DNA of 54,070 bases from Bacteroidota bacterium (GTDB lineage Bacteria; Bacteroidota; Bacteroidia; Chitinophagales; Chitinophagaceae), in assembly GCA_018268105.1 (NCBI GenBank), contig JAFDXG010000003.1:1-54070 (forward strand). The letters run 5' to 3'. The notes beneath the pieces are model-generated. The model searched no databases, was not told where the DNA came from, and saw nothing but the letters and a program-made list of their open reading frames with translations. Position 1 is the first letter of the stretch. Each line of letters begins with the position of its first letter. Both the position numbers and the translations under genes were made by a program. Shown piece after piece: positions 1-8,628 of this stretch.

Positions 1-197
1 ACCAGCTTTTGAGGGTTAACTCTTAGCTCGAAATAGTTTTCCATATATTTCATTCCCCCATTCATTCCATTGGTAAGCCATCGTTCCAGTCTCCTGGCAT
101 CTTCATCCAACGGTAGTGCACGGGCTATACCGCAATAATCAAAACCTGACTGCGTTGCTATTCCTTTAACGGTATGTGTGCGATCAGCTAAATTCAA
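1..197 (-). CDS. queG: Epoxyqueuosine reductase, N-terminal fragment (runs off left edge)
   Basis: The minus strand from 197 down to 1 is open and encodes about 65 residues that read like the start of QueG, the cobalamin- and FeS-dependent enzyme that reduces epoxyqueuosine to queuosine in tRNA. Recognisable pieces are GFDYCGIARA, a RLERWL stretch, GMNGGMKYMEN and FELRVNPQKLV, in the family's order. The frame is closed by TAA at 198-200, so the first possible start is TTG at 195-197, which gives an N-terminus of about family length; no in-frame ATG lies upstream of the conserved region. The rest of the gene, with the FeS-binding cysteines, is outside the window. It is divergent from the gene at 294. 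Family call is fairly sure; the TTG start is inferred. Confidence 0.75.
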   Translation of the reverse strand, partial: MNLADRTHTVKGIATQSGFDYCGIARALPLDEDARRLERWLTNGMNGGMKYMENYFELRVNPQKL

Positions 198-223
198 TTA
201 ACAAAATAATTTTAACTAAAACA

Positions 224-231
224 TAATTTTG
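224..231 (+). promoter_or_regulatory. Putative -7 promoter element TAATTTTG
   Basis: TAATTTTG matches the Bacteroidota TAnnTTTG element. It would place a transcription start near 238 and a leader of roughly 55 bases before the ATG at 294. No good TTTG element is seen 17-23 bases upstream, so this is a weak call based on one box. Confidence 0.35.
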
Positions 232-293
232 ATTTGCCGGAAAATCTATATTCGTATGTGAACAAAACCTTAACTCTATTAAACATAAAACTC

Positions 294-2303
294 ATGAAAA
301 GCAGTCCCCTGATCCCTCTGATTGTCTTTCTATGCTTTTGCCAAAATTATTTATTTGCACAGGATAAATTAAATATTAAATACGGAAAAATAACTGCTAC
401 GGATTTCGATCTTTCAAAACACAATTTTGATACCAGCGTTAGCGCCGTGGTAATAGCCGACATTGGAAATTCCCGGTTTGCCGGGAATAACAATGGTTGG
501 TTTTCTCTTGAGTTCAGACGGCATACCCGGATTAAAATCCTGAACAAAAATGGTATGGATGCGGCGAACGTAGAAATTCCTTTGTATTTCAGCGGACAAA
601 TGGAAGAAAGAGTTGCTAATTTAAAAGCATCTACTTATACCCTTGAAAATGGTAAGGTGGTTGAAACCGAGCTTGATAAAAAATCTGTTTTCAAGGATAA
701 GTATGATAAGAACCACGTGCAGGTGAAATTTACGCTGCCTGCTGTGAAGGAAGGATGCATCATAGAATACTCCTACATGGTTACTTCAGATTTTCTGCAG
801 AATCTGCAACCCTGGGAGTTCCAGGGAGATTATCCCGTTTTGTGGAGCGAATATGAAGTAGGAATGCCCGATTTTTTTGCCTATGTTTTTCTTTCACAGG
901 GCAGTTTTCAATTAGATCACAAAGTGGAATCATCAAGGGAAACCTATAATATTACCGATCAGTCTTCAACCCGAAGCTCGGATCATTATACGGTTCCTGC
1001 AAATCTTGCGCGGCATAAATGGATTGCAAAAAATGTTCCCGCACTAAAAACAGAAAGTTATACTTCTACTATTCGAAATCATATTTCAAAAATAGAATTT
1101 CAATTATCACAGTTCAGATTCCCTAATAGCCCTGTAAAAGATATTCTCGGCAACTGGAGCAAACTGGCTACCGAACTGATGAAAAATGAAGATTTTGGAG
1201 AAGACCTGAACAAAAATAATAACTGGCTTGATGATGAAATGAAAGAAATAACCGGTGGTGCGACCAGTCAATTGGAAAAAACAAAAAAGATTTACGCCTA
1301 TGTGAGAGACCGGTTTACCTGCACCGGCAAAAGAGGTTTTGGGCTTTCCACTTCTTTGAAAACAACTGACAAGAGCAAGAACGGTTATGTTGCAGATATT
1401 AATATGCTGTTGACAGCAATGCTAAAACATGAAAAAGTGGAGGCTTACCCGGTATTGCTCAGTACAAGAAGCCATGGCTATACTAATGAACTTTATCCGC
1501 TGGTAAATCGTTTTAACTACGTAGTCTGCGCGGCTAAGGTGGAAGACAAGATATATTACCTTGATGCCAGCGATCCTTCACTTGGTTTTAATCGTCTGCC
1601 TGATGAATGTTATAACGGGCATGCCAGGATGATTACAAACGACAATGCCATAGCCGTATATTTTAATCCGGACTCACTTCGGGAAAAAAAATTAACCACG
1701 GTTTTCCTTCGTGCTGATAAAGCTGGTGAGTGGGAGGGGAGATTCACCGTCAATTTGGGTTATTATGAATCTTTAAATATTCGCTCACGAATAAAAGAAA
1801 AAGGTGAGGATGCTTTTTTCAAAAACATCCAGGCTGACTTTCCTGATAATTATGAGTTGAAAGAAAAAAAAGTTGACCGGCTCGGGGAATTGGATTTGCC
1901 ATTAAAAGTAGCGTACGATTTTACCCTGAAACAGGAGGATGACATGATTTATTTTAATCCCATGATGGGAGAGGGCTATAAAGAAAATATTTTCAAAGCT
2001 GCGGAAAGATCGTATCCTGTTGAGATGCCCTACGTGTTTGACGAGACCTATATCCTTAATTTCGAATTGCCTGCCGGTTATACTGTAGAGGAAATACCCA
2101 AATCTGCAAAAGTGAATTTTGGGGAATCGGATGGTTTCTTTGAATACATTATTGATAAGTCAGAAACTGCCATACGGCTCCGCTCCCGCATTAAGCTCAA
2201 CCGGACTACCTATGCTGCGGAGGAGTACAATGACCTGCGCGAGTTCTATAGTTATGTTGTAAAAAAACATGCCGAATCAATTGTGTTAAAAAAGAAACAA
2301 TAA
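294..2303 (+). CDS. Exported DUF3857/transglutaminase-fold protein, catalytic Cys and His missing
   Basis: A protein of 669 residues with a Sec signal peptide (residues 1-23, hydrophobic PLIPLIVFLCFC, likely cleaved after FAQ). An N-terminal DUF3857 beta-rich region (about 40-280) is followed by a transglutaminase-like core (about 320-440) and a C-terminal beta region. In active relatives the core shows GDC, NH and an acidic third residue. Here the equivalents are Gly364-Tyr-Val366, Tyr409 in FNYVV and Asp424 in YYLDASDP, so Cys and His are both replaced; I infer that it is not a peptidase or transglutaminase but a binding or partner protein. The frame is open from a TTG at 234, but the ATG at 294 starts a normal signal peptide and is preferred. 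Three bases separate it from the next gene, which has the same architecture, so the two are almost certainly cotranscribed. Exact role unknown. Confidence 0.85.
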   Translation: MKSSPLIPLIVFLCFCQNYLFAQDKLNIKYGKITATDFDLSKHNFDTSVSAVVIADIGNSRFAGNNNGWFSLEFRRHTRIKILNKNGMDAANVEIPLYFSGQMEERVANLKASTYTLENGKVVETELDKKSVFKDKYDKNHVQVKFTLPAVKEGCIIEYSYMVTSDFLQNLQPWEFQGDYPVLWSEYEVGMPDFFAYVFLSQGSFQLDHKVESSRETYNITDQSSTRSSDHYTVPANLARHKWIAKNVPALKTESYTSTIRNHISKIEFQLSQFRFPNSPVKDILGNWSKLATELMKNEDFGEDLNKNNNWLDDEMKEITGGATSQLEKTKKIYAYVRDRFTCTGKRGFGLSTSLKTTDKSKNGYVADINMLLTAMLKHEKVEAYPVLLSTRSHGYTNELYPLVNRFNYVVCAAKVEDKIYYLDASDPSLGFNRLPDECYNGHARMITNDNAIAVYFNPDSLREKKLTTVFLRADKAGEWEGRFTVNLGYYESLNIRSRIKEKGEDAFFKNIQADFPDNYELKEKKVDRLGELDLPLKVAYDFTLKQEDDMIYFNPMMGEGYKENIFKAAERSYPVEMPYVFDETYILNFELPAGYTVEEIPKSAKVNFGESDGFFEYIIDKSETAIRLRSRIKLNRTTYAAEEYNDLREFYSYVVKKHAESIVLKKKQ

Positions 2304-2306
2304 AAA

Positions 2307-4220
2307 ATGTTGAAAATATATTGTATCGGTTTATATACATTGCTTTTGTTGTCGTTTGATGTATATGCTGGTGATGGAGATTATGCAGTAAGTAAGATAC
2401 CTGCAGAACTGTTGAAGAAAGCAGATGTAGTAAAGCGTATGGAGGAAATACGTTTTGAAGTGGTTGATCCCGGAAAATCAAGATTGTATCATAAATATGC
2501 TTTAACTATATTGAATGAAAATGGAGACCGGTATGCCAGGCTGGTTTTGGACTATGATAAACTCAGGGCTATTAAGAGTATGGATGGAACTCTGTATGAT
2601 GCGCAGGGAAAAAAGCTAAAAGAAATGAAGAAGTCTGAGATCAAAGATCTTAGTGGCACAAGTGATATAAGTCTTATGGATGATAACCGGATAAAAGTGC
2701 ATAGTTTTTTTCATCGTTTATATCCTTATACAATAGAATATGAAAGCGAAGTTCAGATTGTAGGCAGTTTCTTTTTCCCGGCATGGGATCCTTTGGGTAA
2801 TGAAAGAATATCGGTGGTACAAAGCGGCATGACTGTTGTAGCCCCCGCTGATTTTACAATTCGTTACAAAGCTTTTAATTACAAAAATGAGCCTGTAATT
2901 CAAAATGAAAAAAGCTCAAAAAAATACCGTTGGGAAATAAAAAATCTTGAAGCATTAGAGCTTGAATACGCCTACCCATCATGGGATTATATTGCACCGA
3001 TGGTATATCTTGCACCGGCAAAATTTGCCCTGGAAAAATACGAGGGTGATATGTCTACCTGGCAGGGTTTGGGCAAATTTATATACTCACTTAATTCAGG
3101 AAGGGATATACTTCCGGAAAATATAAAGTTGAAAGTACATGAACTTGCTGACCGGATTACCAATCCTAAAGAAAAAGTTGCAGTTCTCTACCGTTTTATG
3201 CAGGAGAACACCCGATATATAAGCATTCAATTGGGTATTGGTGGTTTACAGCCTTTTGATGCCAATTATGTAGCCACAAAAAAGTATGGCGATTGTAAGG
3301 CCTTGTCAAATTATATGTATTCTCTTTTGAAAGAAGCGGGTATCCCGGCCTGTTATACACTGGTAAAAGCGGGTCGGGGTGCAACTTATTTGCGGGAAGA
3401 TTTTCCGAGCAACCAGTTTAACCATGCAATTTTATGTGTGCCTTTGCAAAAAGATACGGTATGGCTGGAGTGCACGAGCCAAACGTTGCCGGCCGGTTAC
3501 CTGAGCAGCTTTACAGCAGACAGACCCGTGCTCATCATTAATGAAAATGGCGGGAAACTGGTAAGAACACCTTCTTATAATATAAAACAGAATACACAGG
3601 TGAGGAATATTGTTGCATCAGTGAACAATGAAGGATTTTTAAATGCAGATATTAAAACTACATACAGGGCAATTCAACAGGACAATCTTCATTATCTCAT
3701 CCATGATCTGTCAAAAGATAAGCAACTGGAATATCTGAAGAAAGAGATAGAACTTCCGCACTATGATGTTGTCAGATTTGAGTATAAGGAATTTCCTTCT
3801 TCACTGCCTTCCATTGATGAAAATCTTGAAATAACAGCTCTAAACTTTGCAACAGTAACCGGCAAACGACTTTTTATTACTCCAAATATTATCAGCAGGT
3901 CTGATCTTAAATTGAAAAAAGATGAGACCAGGAAATATCCGGTATCATTTACCTATAGCTATACAGATATTGATACTACAACCATTAAAGTACCGGGTGG
4001 ATATAGTCCGGAAGCTATTCCGGCACCTGTAATCCTTGATACCAAATTCGGAAGATACAGTTCTGCCGTGGAAGTAAAAGGGGATCAGATACACTACTCC
4101 CGTAACATGGAAAAATTCTCCGGAGAATTTCCTGCTACGGATTATACTGAACTGGTGAAATTTTATGACCAGATATACAAAGCCGACCGCTACAGGGTAG
4201 TGTTGGTGAAAAAAGATTAA
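2307..4220 (+). CDS. Exported DUF3857/transglutaminase-like protein, Cys and His present
   Basis: A protein of 637 residues with a signal peptide (MLKIYCIGLYTLLLLSFDVYA). DUF3857 covers about residues 45-230 and the transglutaminase core about 275-400. Catalytic candidates are Cys330 in KYGDCKAL and His373 in SNQFNHAIL; the third position falls in the WLECTSQ motif (Glu388), the form I recall as usual for this Bacteroidota family. It begins 3 bases after the upstream paralogue's stop codon, so the pair forms an operon. By family it is exported and may act on peptide or isopeptide bonds, but no substrate is known. The contrast between this apparently competent copy and its defective neighbour suggests a catalytic/non-catalytic pair. 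Confidence 0.88.
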   Translation: MLKIYCIGLYTLLLLSFDVYAGDGDYAVSKIPAELLKKADVVKRMEEIRFEVVDPGKSRLYHKYALTILNENGDRYARLVLDYDKLRAIKSMDGTLYDAQGKKLKEMKKSEIKDLSGTSDISLMDDNRIKVHSFFHRLYPYTIEYESEVQIVGSFFFPAWDPLGNERISVVQSGMTVVAPADFTIRYKAFNYKNEPVIQNEKSSKKYRWEIKNLEALELEYAYPSWDYIAPMVYLAPAKFALEKYEGDMSTWQGLGKFIYSLNSGRDILPENIKLKVHELADRITNPKEKVAVLYRFMQENTRYISIQLGIGGLQPFDANYVATKKYGDCKALSNYMYSLLKEAGIPACYTLVKAGRGATYLREDFPSNQFNHAILCVPLQKDTVWLECTSQTLPAGYLSSFTADRPVLIINENGGKLVRTPSYNIKQNTQVRNIVASVNNEGFLNADIKTTYRAIQQDNLHYLIHDLSKDKQLEYLKKEIELPHYDVVRFEYKEFPSSLPSIDENLEITALNFATVTGKRLFITPNIISRSDLKLKKDETRKYPVSFTYSYTDIDTTTIKVPGGYSPEAIPAPVILDTKFGRYSSAVEVKGDQIHYSRNMEKFSGEFPATDYTELVKFYDQIYKADRYRVVLVKKD

Positions 4221-4279
4221 GAATTTTGAGCGACTGGCTGACTTCACGGAACCTATAAGAATTCACACGCAGACGCTAT

Positions 4280-4329
4280 AAAAATCCCTATAGGTTTTTC
4301 ACGCATTGAAGTGCGTCCTTTTCATTTTT
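4280..4329 (+). terminator. Two consecutive terminator hairpins
   Basis: The first hairpin is at 4280-4299: AAAAA plus CC pair with GG plus TTTTT around a short loop, with one bulged T. The second is at 4301-4316 (ACGCAT paired with GTGCGT, loop TGAA) and is followed by CCTTTTCATTTTT to 4329. They end the DUF3857 operon ahead of xylA. Confidence 0.6.
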
Positions 4330-4349
4330 CCCCCTTCACATTATGTTAC

Positions 4350-4357
4350 TATCTTTA
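4350..4357 (+). promoter_or_regulatory. Putative -7 promoter element TATCTTTA
   Basis: TATCTTTA differs in one base from TAnnTTTG. It sits in the context CTATCTTTAGCCCCC, very like CTATCTTTGCCCCC in front of secDF at 36907. It lies 55 bases upstream of the xylA start codon. No clear upstream TTTG element is present. Confidence 0.35.
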
Positions 4358-4412
4358 GCCCCCAAAATATAATTATAAGATTATTTGTTCATTTTTAAAA
4401 TAGATATACGAT

Positions 4413-5741
4413 ATGAGCATCACACTCGGTAACAAAGAATATTTTCCGGGCATAGGAAAAATCAAATATGAAGGTAATCAGTCTGATAATCCTCTCGCTT
4501 TTAAATGGTATGATGAAAACAAGATTGTAGCAGGCAAATCTATGAAGGAACATTTCCGGTTTGCTGTAGCTTACTGGCACACTTTCTGTGGCACAGGTGC
4601 CGATCCTTTCGGTCCGGGAACAAAAAAGTTTCCCTGGGATGCAAGTACTGATGCCGTTCAAAGAGCTAAAGATAAGGCTGATGCAGCTTTTGAATTTATC
4701 ACTAAACTCGGAGTTCCTTATTATTGTTTTCATGATATTGATCTGGTAGATGAAGGGGGATCGCTGAGTGAATATGAAAGCCGCCTGCAAACTATAGTAG
4801 CGTATGCAAAAGAAAAACAAAAAGCAAGTGGTGTAAAATTGTTGTGGGGCACAGCCAATGTATTTTCTAATCCACGCTATATGAATGGCGCATCCACTAA
4901 TCCCGATTTTGCTGCTGTAGCTTATGCAGGAGCTCAGGTGAAAAATGCGCTGGATGCAACTATTGCTTTAGGTGGAGAAAACTATGTGTTTTGGGGTGGT
5001 AGGGAAGGCTATATGACCTTGCTGAATACAGATATGAAACGGGAGCTTGATCACCTGGCACAGTTCCTGACTATTGCCCGCGACTATGCGCGTAAGCAGG
5101 GATTTAAGGGAACATTTTTTATTGAACCCAAACCCTGTGAGCCTACCAAACATCAATACGACTATGATAGTGCCACAGTTATAGGTTTCTTGCGTCACTA
5201 CGGTCTGGATAAAGACTTTAAACTTAACCTTGAAGTAAATCATGCCACACTTGCGGGGCATACTTTTCAGCATGAACTACAGGTGGCAGCCGACAATGGT
5301 TTGCTGGGTAGTATGGATGCCAACCGGGGCGACTATCAGAACGGCTGGGATACCGACCAGTTTCCTGTGAATATAAATGAACTTACAGAGTGTATGTTGA
5401 TTATCCTGGAATCCGGTGGATTTGCTGGCGGTGGGGTAAACTTTGATGCCAAAACACGTCGCAACTCTACCGATCTTGCAGATATATTTTATGCCCATAT
5501 TGGCGGTATGGACGCTTTTGCGAGGGCATTGATCACCGCAGATACTATTTTGCAAAAATCGCCCTATAAAAAATTCAGGAATGAACGTTATGCTTCTTTT
5601 GATAGTGGTAAAGGCAAAGATTTTGAAACCGGAAAATTAAAACTCGAAGACCTGAGAGATTTTGCCGCTCAGAATGGAGACCCCAAACAAATTAGTGGCA
5701 GACAGGAGTGGCTGGAAAACATTATTAACCAGTATATCTAA
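4413..5741 (+). CDS. xylA: Xylose isomerase
   Basis: A 442-residue class II xylose isomerase (EC 5.3.1.5), which converts D-xylose to D-xylulose in the cytoplasm and can also act on glucose. The active-site His/Asp pair is His107 and Asp110 in YYCFHDIDL. Further family motifs are VFWGGREGY, the metal-binding [13 protein letters not shown] stretch, and [13 protein letters not shown]. Length matches the family (about 440). It follows a double terminator, and no xylulokinase or xylose transporter lies beside it, so the pentose pathway must be completed elsewhere in the genome. The gene to its right is an unrelated aminotransferase 71 bases away that probably has its own promoter. Confidence 0.97.
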   Translation: MSITLGNKEYFPGIGKIKYEGNQSDNPLAFKWYDENKIVAGKSMKEHFRFAVAYWHTFCGTGADPFGPGTKKFPWDASTDAVQRAKDKADAAFEFITKLGVPYYCFHDIDLVDEGGSLSEYESRLQTIVAYAKEKQKASGVKLLWGTANVFSNPRYMNGASTNPDFAAVAYAGAQVKNALDATIALGGENYVFWGGREGYMTLLNTDMKRELDHLAQFLTIARDYARKQGFKGTFFIEPKPCEPTKHQYDYDSATVIGFLRHYGLDKDFKLNLEVNHATLAGHTFQHELQVAADNGLLGSMDANRGDYQNGWDTDQFPVNINELTECMLIILESGGFAGGGVNFDAKTRRNSTDLADIFYAHIGGMDAFARALITADTILQKSPYKKFRNERYASFDSGKGKDFETGKLKLEDLRDFAAQNGDPKQISGRQEWLENIINQYI

Positions 5742-5773
5742 AAAATTACCCCGCAGAATAATTTTTTTTGCCG

Positions 5774-5781
5774 TAGGTTTG
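5774..5781 (+). promoter_or_regulatory. Putative -7 promoter element TAGGTTTG
   Basis: TAGGTTTG fits TAnnTTTG exactly and lies 31 bases before the aminotransferase ATG. The upstream element is not obvious. It suggests that the gene is not transcribed only from the xylA promoter. Confidence 0.4.
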
Positions 5782-5812
5782 CTCGCTTTTTTTTGAACTA
5801 AACGATTAATAC

Positions 5813-7003
5813 ATGCAACTGTCATCAAGACTTCAAAAATTTAACGAACCCGAAACTCTTAAAATGGCAAAACTGGGCCGTGAGCTTAGGGCAAAAGGAA
5901 TAGATGTAATAGATCTCAGCCTCGGCGAACCAGATTTCGACACACCGGATCATGTGAAACAAGCCGGTAAAAAAGCTATTGACGATAATTATAGTCACTA
6001 TACACCTGTAGCAGGGTATGCTGATCTGAGAGAAGCGGTATGCACAAAACTTAAACGGGACAATAATTTAGATTATAAACCTGAGAATATTATTGCATCT
6101 ACAGGGGCTAAGCAAAGCCTTGCCAATGTAATTCTTGCTGTAGTAGATATTGGTGATGAAGTAATCATTCCCACCCCTTACTGGGTAACTTACTCAGAAC
6201 TGGTGAGGCTCGCCGATGGCAAACCTGTATTTGTGCAATCTTCTCTGGAAAGTGATTATAAGATCACCCCTCAGCAATTGGAAGCTGCTATTACTCCGAA
6301 AACAAAACTTTTCATGTTTTCTTCTCCCTGCAACCCGTCGGGAGCGGTATATAGCCAAGAAGAACTGAAAGGACTTGCTGAAGTATTCAAAAAATATCCT
6401 GATGTACTAATTATATCTGATGAGATATATGAGTATATTAATTATCGCGGTAAACACGAAAGTATTGCGCAGTTTTCTGAATTGAAAGACCGTGTGATTA
6501 TTGTAAATGGTTTAAGTAAAGGGTTTGCTATGACGGGCTGGCGTCTTGGTTATATTGCTGCTGATCCTGCAATTGTAAAAGGTTGTGAGAAGCTTCAGGG
6601 GCAGCTTACCAGCGCTACCTGTTCTATAACTCAGCGTGCTGCTATTGATGCACTTACCGGCGACCTTACCCCTTCAAGGGAAATGCTCAAAGCATTTACA
6701 GAACGCCGTGCCAGGATACTGGGATTACTTAAAGAAATACCTGGTATATCCTGTTCAGAACCTGATGGTGCTTTTTATGTATTTCCTAAAGTGGATGCGT
6801 ATTTTGGGAAAAAGGATGGCGATGCAGTGATTGCAAATGCAGATGATTTGTGTATGTATCTTTTGAATACAGCACATGTTTCCACTGTTACGGGCACTGC
6901 TTTTGGCGAGCCTACCTGCATTCGTATGTCGTTTGCCAACAGCATGACAAATATTGAAAAGGCAGTAGCACGTGTCAAAGATGCGCTGGCGAAACTGAAA
7001 TAG
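5813..7003 (+). CDS. Pyridoxal-phosphate aminotransferase, aspartate aminotransferase type
   Basis: A 396-residue class I/II fold-type I aminotransferase, closest in motif pattern to bacterial aspartate aminotransferases of subgroup Ib (EC 2.6.1.1; some relatives also use prephenate). The N-terminal SLGEPDFDTP motif, SSPCNPSG with the cofactor-contacting Asn, SDEIYE with the Asp that pairs with the pyridine nitrogen, and Lys236 in NGLSKGFAMTGWRLGY, which forms the Schiff base, are all present. The conserved Arg that binds the substrate carboxylate is in the C-terminal TCIRMSFA. Cytoplasmic, amino acid metabolism. A strong terminator follows, so it is probably monocistronic. The substrate could instead be an aromatic or other amino acid. 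Confidence 0.92.
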   Translation: MQLSSRLQKFNEPETLKMAKLGRELRAKGIDVIDLSLGEPDFDTPDHVKQAGKKAIDDNYSHYTPVAGYADLREAVCTKLKRDNNLDYKPENIIASTGAKQSLANVILAVVDIGDEVIIPTPYWVTYSELVRLADGKPVFVQSSLESDYKITPQQLEAAITPKTKLFMFSSPCNPSGAVYSQEELKGLAEVFKKYPDVLIISDEIYEYINYRGKHESIAQFSELKDRVIIVNGLSKGFAMTGWRLGYIAADPAIVKGCEKLQGQLTSATCSITQRAAIDALTGDLTPSREMLKAFTERRARILGLLKEIPGISCSEPDGAFYVFPKVDAYFGKKDGDAVIANADDLCMYLLNTAHVSTVTGTAFGEPTCIRMSFANSMTNIEKAVARVKDALAKLK

Positions 7004-7044
7004 GGGATTATTATTTTCATTCAAAATACACAACAAATTTTAAG

Positions 7045-7071
7045 CCCACTGACAATTGTCGGTGGGTTTTT
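7045..7071 (+). terminator. Rho-independent terminator after the aminotransferase gene
   Basis: CCCACTGACA (7045-7054) pairs with TGTCGGTGGG (7057-7066), with one G-T pair, and TTTTT follows at 7067-7071. Confidence 0.85.
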
Positions 7072-7133
7072 ATAATTATAAAATTAAAAGAATGTAGCAT
7101 CGGGAGAAATAGTCTTTTATATTGTAAGGATGA

Positions 7134-7196
7134 GATTGCTTCTCCCGCCGTTGCATACATTAAATTAATTGCAACATGCTGGCGGGATCACAATGA
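7134..7196. repeat. Imperfect palindromic (REP-like) element
   Basis: CCCGCC (7144-7149) plus GTTGC (7150-7154) pair with GCAAC (7171-7175) and GGCGGG (7181-7186), with ATGCT bulged between the 3' arms. An outer ATTG/CAAT pair extends the stem. The flanks GAGATTGC and CAATGACGA resemble the ends of palindromic repeats found in many bacterial genomes. Copy number in this genome cannot be judged from one window. Confidence 0.5.
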
Positions 7197-7284
7197 CGAA
7201 TGATTGGGTTGATAATTTTTTGTGACAGACTTTAGTAACAAGTTTCTCACGGTGAACACAGCAGGACAGCGATCACAGCCCAAC

Positions 7285-7319
7285 TTTCTTTGCTCCCGTT
7301 GCTCCATTGCGATCTTTGC
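7285..7319. repeat. Degenerate short tandem repeat (8-9 base units ending in TTGC)
   Basis: Four successive units, TTTCTTTGC, TCCCGTTGC, TCCATTGC and GATCTTTGC, run without gaps. On the minus strand they read as GCAA-starting units. Similar runs occur in intergenic repeats of environmental bacteria, but this may be chance. Confidence 0.35.
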
Positions 7320-7452
7320 GTGAAATATTTTACACGGTTTAATTATCTCCAAAGATCCCCGTGAAACTCCTTTTTTACTACTACACAATTTCTTTTGTAT
7401 AGCATGTAGTTAAACTTTATCACAATTCTCACCCTTTTGGTAAATTTATGCT

Positions 7453-8565
7453 ATGAAAAGGTGGCTGCTGTTATATTGCTTTGTGGGGATGTTTCACTAT
7501 CTGAATGGACAGATATGGCGCAGCAGTGCTTTGTTATCCCGGAATGCTATATTTATTCCCGACAGTATCAGCCATTCTTCCCAGGCAATTGCCCGATTTG
7601 TGCAGCAAAAATATTCCACAAAAGAAGACCAACTGCAGGTGTTGTATACCTGGGTCATCAATAATATCAGGTATGAATCAGATAGCTCTTACTACTTCAA
7701 CTGGAGTGTGGATGCTGATGCTAAAATAGCTGCTACACTGAGACGCAGATCCGGGGTCTGCGAAAATTTTGCTGCATTGTTTGCAGACCTGGCAAATAGG
7801 ATTGGAGTGCCTGCTTTTGTGGTACATGGTTATGCTGAAGGTGGAGGAAGAAGCAATAATGTTGCTCATAGCTGGTGTGCGGTACAGTTAGGCAACGACT
7901 GGCATCTCTGCGATCCTACCTGGGATGCAGTATCACCTAAAGACATTCGTTATTTCTTTATGGATGCACGCGAATTTATCAGTACGCATATTCCATTTGA
8001 TCCGATATGGCAATTGCTGGAAAAACCTGTAGACTACAATTATGGTGAAAGTAATTCTCGAACAATGTTTAATTATAAAGACTCTATTAAAACTTTTCTT
8101 GCATCTGATAGTCTTCAGCAATTTATTGCTATAGAAAGGCGTATGCAAAAACTAAAAGGTAAAAGCAACCTGTTGAAAACCTGGCGTAGTTATAACCGGA
8201 TGAATATTACGATCATTGGGCAGGAGGAAAACATGAACTTATATAACACCGCCGTGGAAAACTATAATGAAGCAATAAAATTATTCAATACATTTATATC
8301 TTACCGCAATAATAATTTTTTTCCTGAAAAGTCTGATGCGGAAATTGTCAAAATGCTGACTCCTATTAGCAGTTTGCTCAATGCTGCTCAAAAGAACCTT
8401 AATGAAATTGGAAGAATTGCTGAAAACTTTCAGTATGATACAGTGGAACTGAATCAAAAAATTCGAAACCTGGCTCGCCGTCAGGAAGAACAAATGACAT
8501 TTCTAAAAAGATATTTCAATTCCAGAATCAATAACAGCACTGCCGGCAATGAACCTGACCGCTAA
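7453..8565 (+). CDS. Exported transglutaminase-like cysteine protein
   Basis: A 370-residue protein with a probable signal peptide (MKRWLLLYCFVGMFHYLNG, cut near residue 19). The transglutaminase core lies at about residues 50-165 and has a complete triad: Cys103 in RSGVCENFAALF, His139 in NVAHSWCAV and Asp154 in HLCDPTWD. The pattern matches the transglutaminase-like superfamily group related to Cyk3/kyphoscoliosis peptidase proteins. The C-terminal half (about 200-370) is helical and charged, with likely coiled-coil stretches. By family it may be a peptidase or crosslinking enzyme in the periplasm or on the surface; the substrate is not known. It precedes the GH16 gene, which probably has its own promoter over this gene's stop codon. 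It is not closely similar to the two DUF3857 proteins further left. Confidence 0.82.
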   Translation: MKRWLLLYCFVGMFHYLNGQIWRSSALLSRNAIFIPDSISHSSQAIARFVQQKYSTKEDQLQVLYTWVINNIRYESDSSYYFNWSVDADAKIAATLRRRSGVCENFAALFADLANRIGVPAFVVHGYAEGGGRSNNVAHSWCAVQLGNDWHLCDPTWDAVSPKDIRYFFMDAREFISTHIPFDPIWQLLEKPVDYNYGESNSRTMFNYKDSIKTFLASDSLQQFIAIERRMQKLKGKSNLLKTWRSYNRMNITIIGQEENMNLYNTAVENYNEAIKLFNTFISYRNNNFFPEKSDAEIVKMLTPISSLLNAAQKNLNEIGRIAENFQYDTVELNQKIRNLARRQEEQMTFLKRYFNSRINNSTAGNEPDR

Positions 8566-8570
8566 CTTTG
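8563..8570 (+). promoter_or_regulatory. Putative -7 promoter element TAACTTTG
   Basis: TAACTTTG is an exact TAnnTTTG match that overlaps the stop codon of the upstream gene. It predicts a start of transcription near 8577, which makes the ATG at 8578 an unlikely start and supports 8629 for the GH16 gene. No good TTTG element is seen upstream. Confidence 0.4.
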
Positions 8571-8628
8571 AAGAAGTATGAATTTCTGGTTATACACTCT
8601 ATATTACTATTACAATAAACATTACTTA

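Larger units (their letters stand above)
7072..7452. other. 381-base intergenic region rich in inverted repeats, no gene seen
   Basis: No convincing coding region is present. The segment contains an imperfect hairpin (about 7134-7196), a second inverted pair that competes with it (CGGGAGAA 7101-7108 with TTCTCCCG 7140-7147), a run of degenerate 8-9 base units (7285-7319), and the inverted pair GATCTTTG (7311-7318) with CAAAGATC (7350-7357). CGTGAAA occurs at 7319-7325 and again at 7360-7366. The look is that of dispersed intergenic repeats rather than a specific regulatory leader. Confidence 0.6.

Noticed and set aside
7285..7366. CRISPR-like array
   Set aside because: Units are 8-9 bases, degenerate and without spacers; no cas genes in the window.
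8578..8628. Earlier ATG for the GH16 gene
   Set aside because: It would put a Tyr-rich stretch before the lipoprotein signal and coincide with the predicted transcription start.
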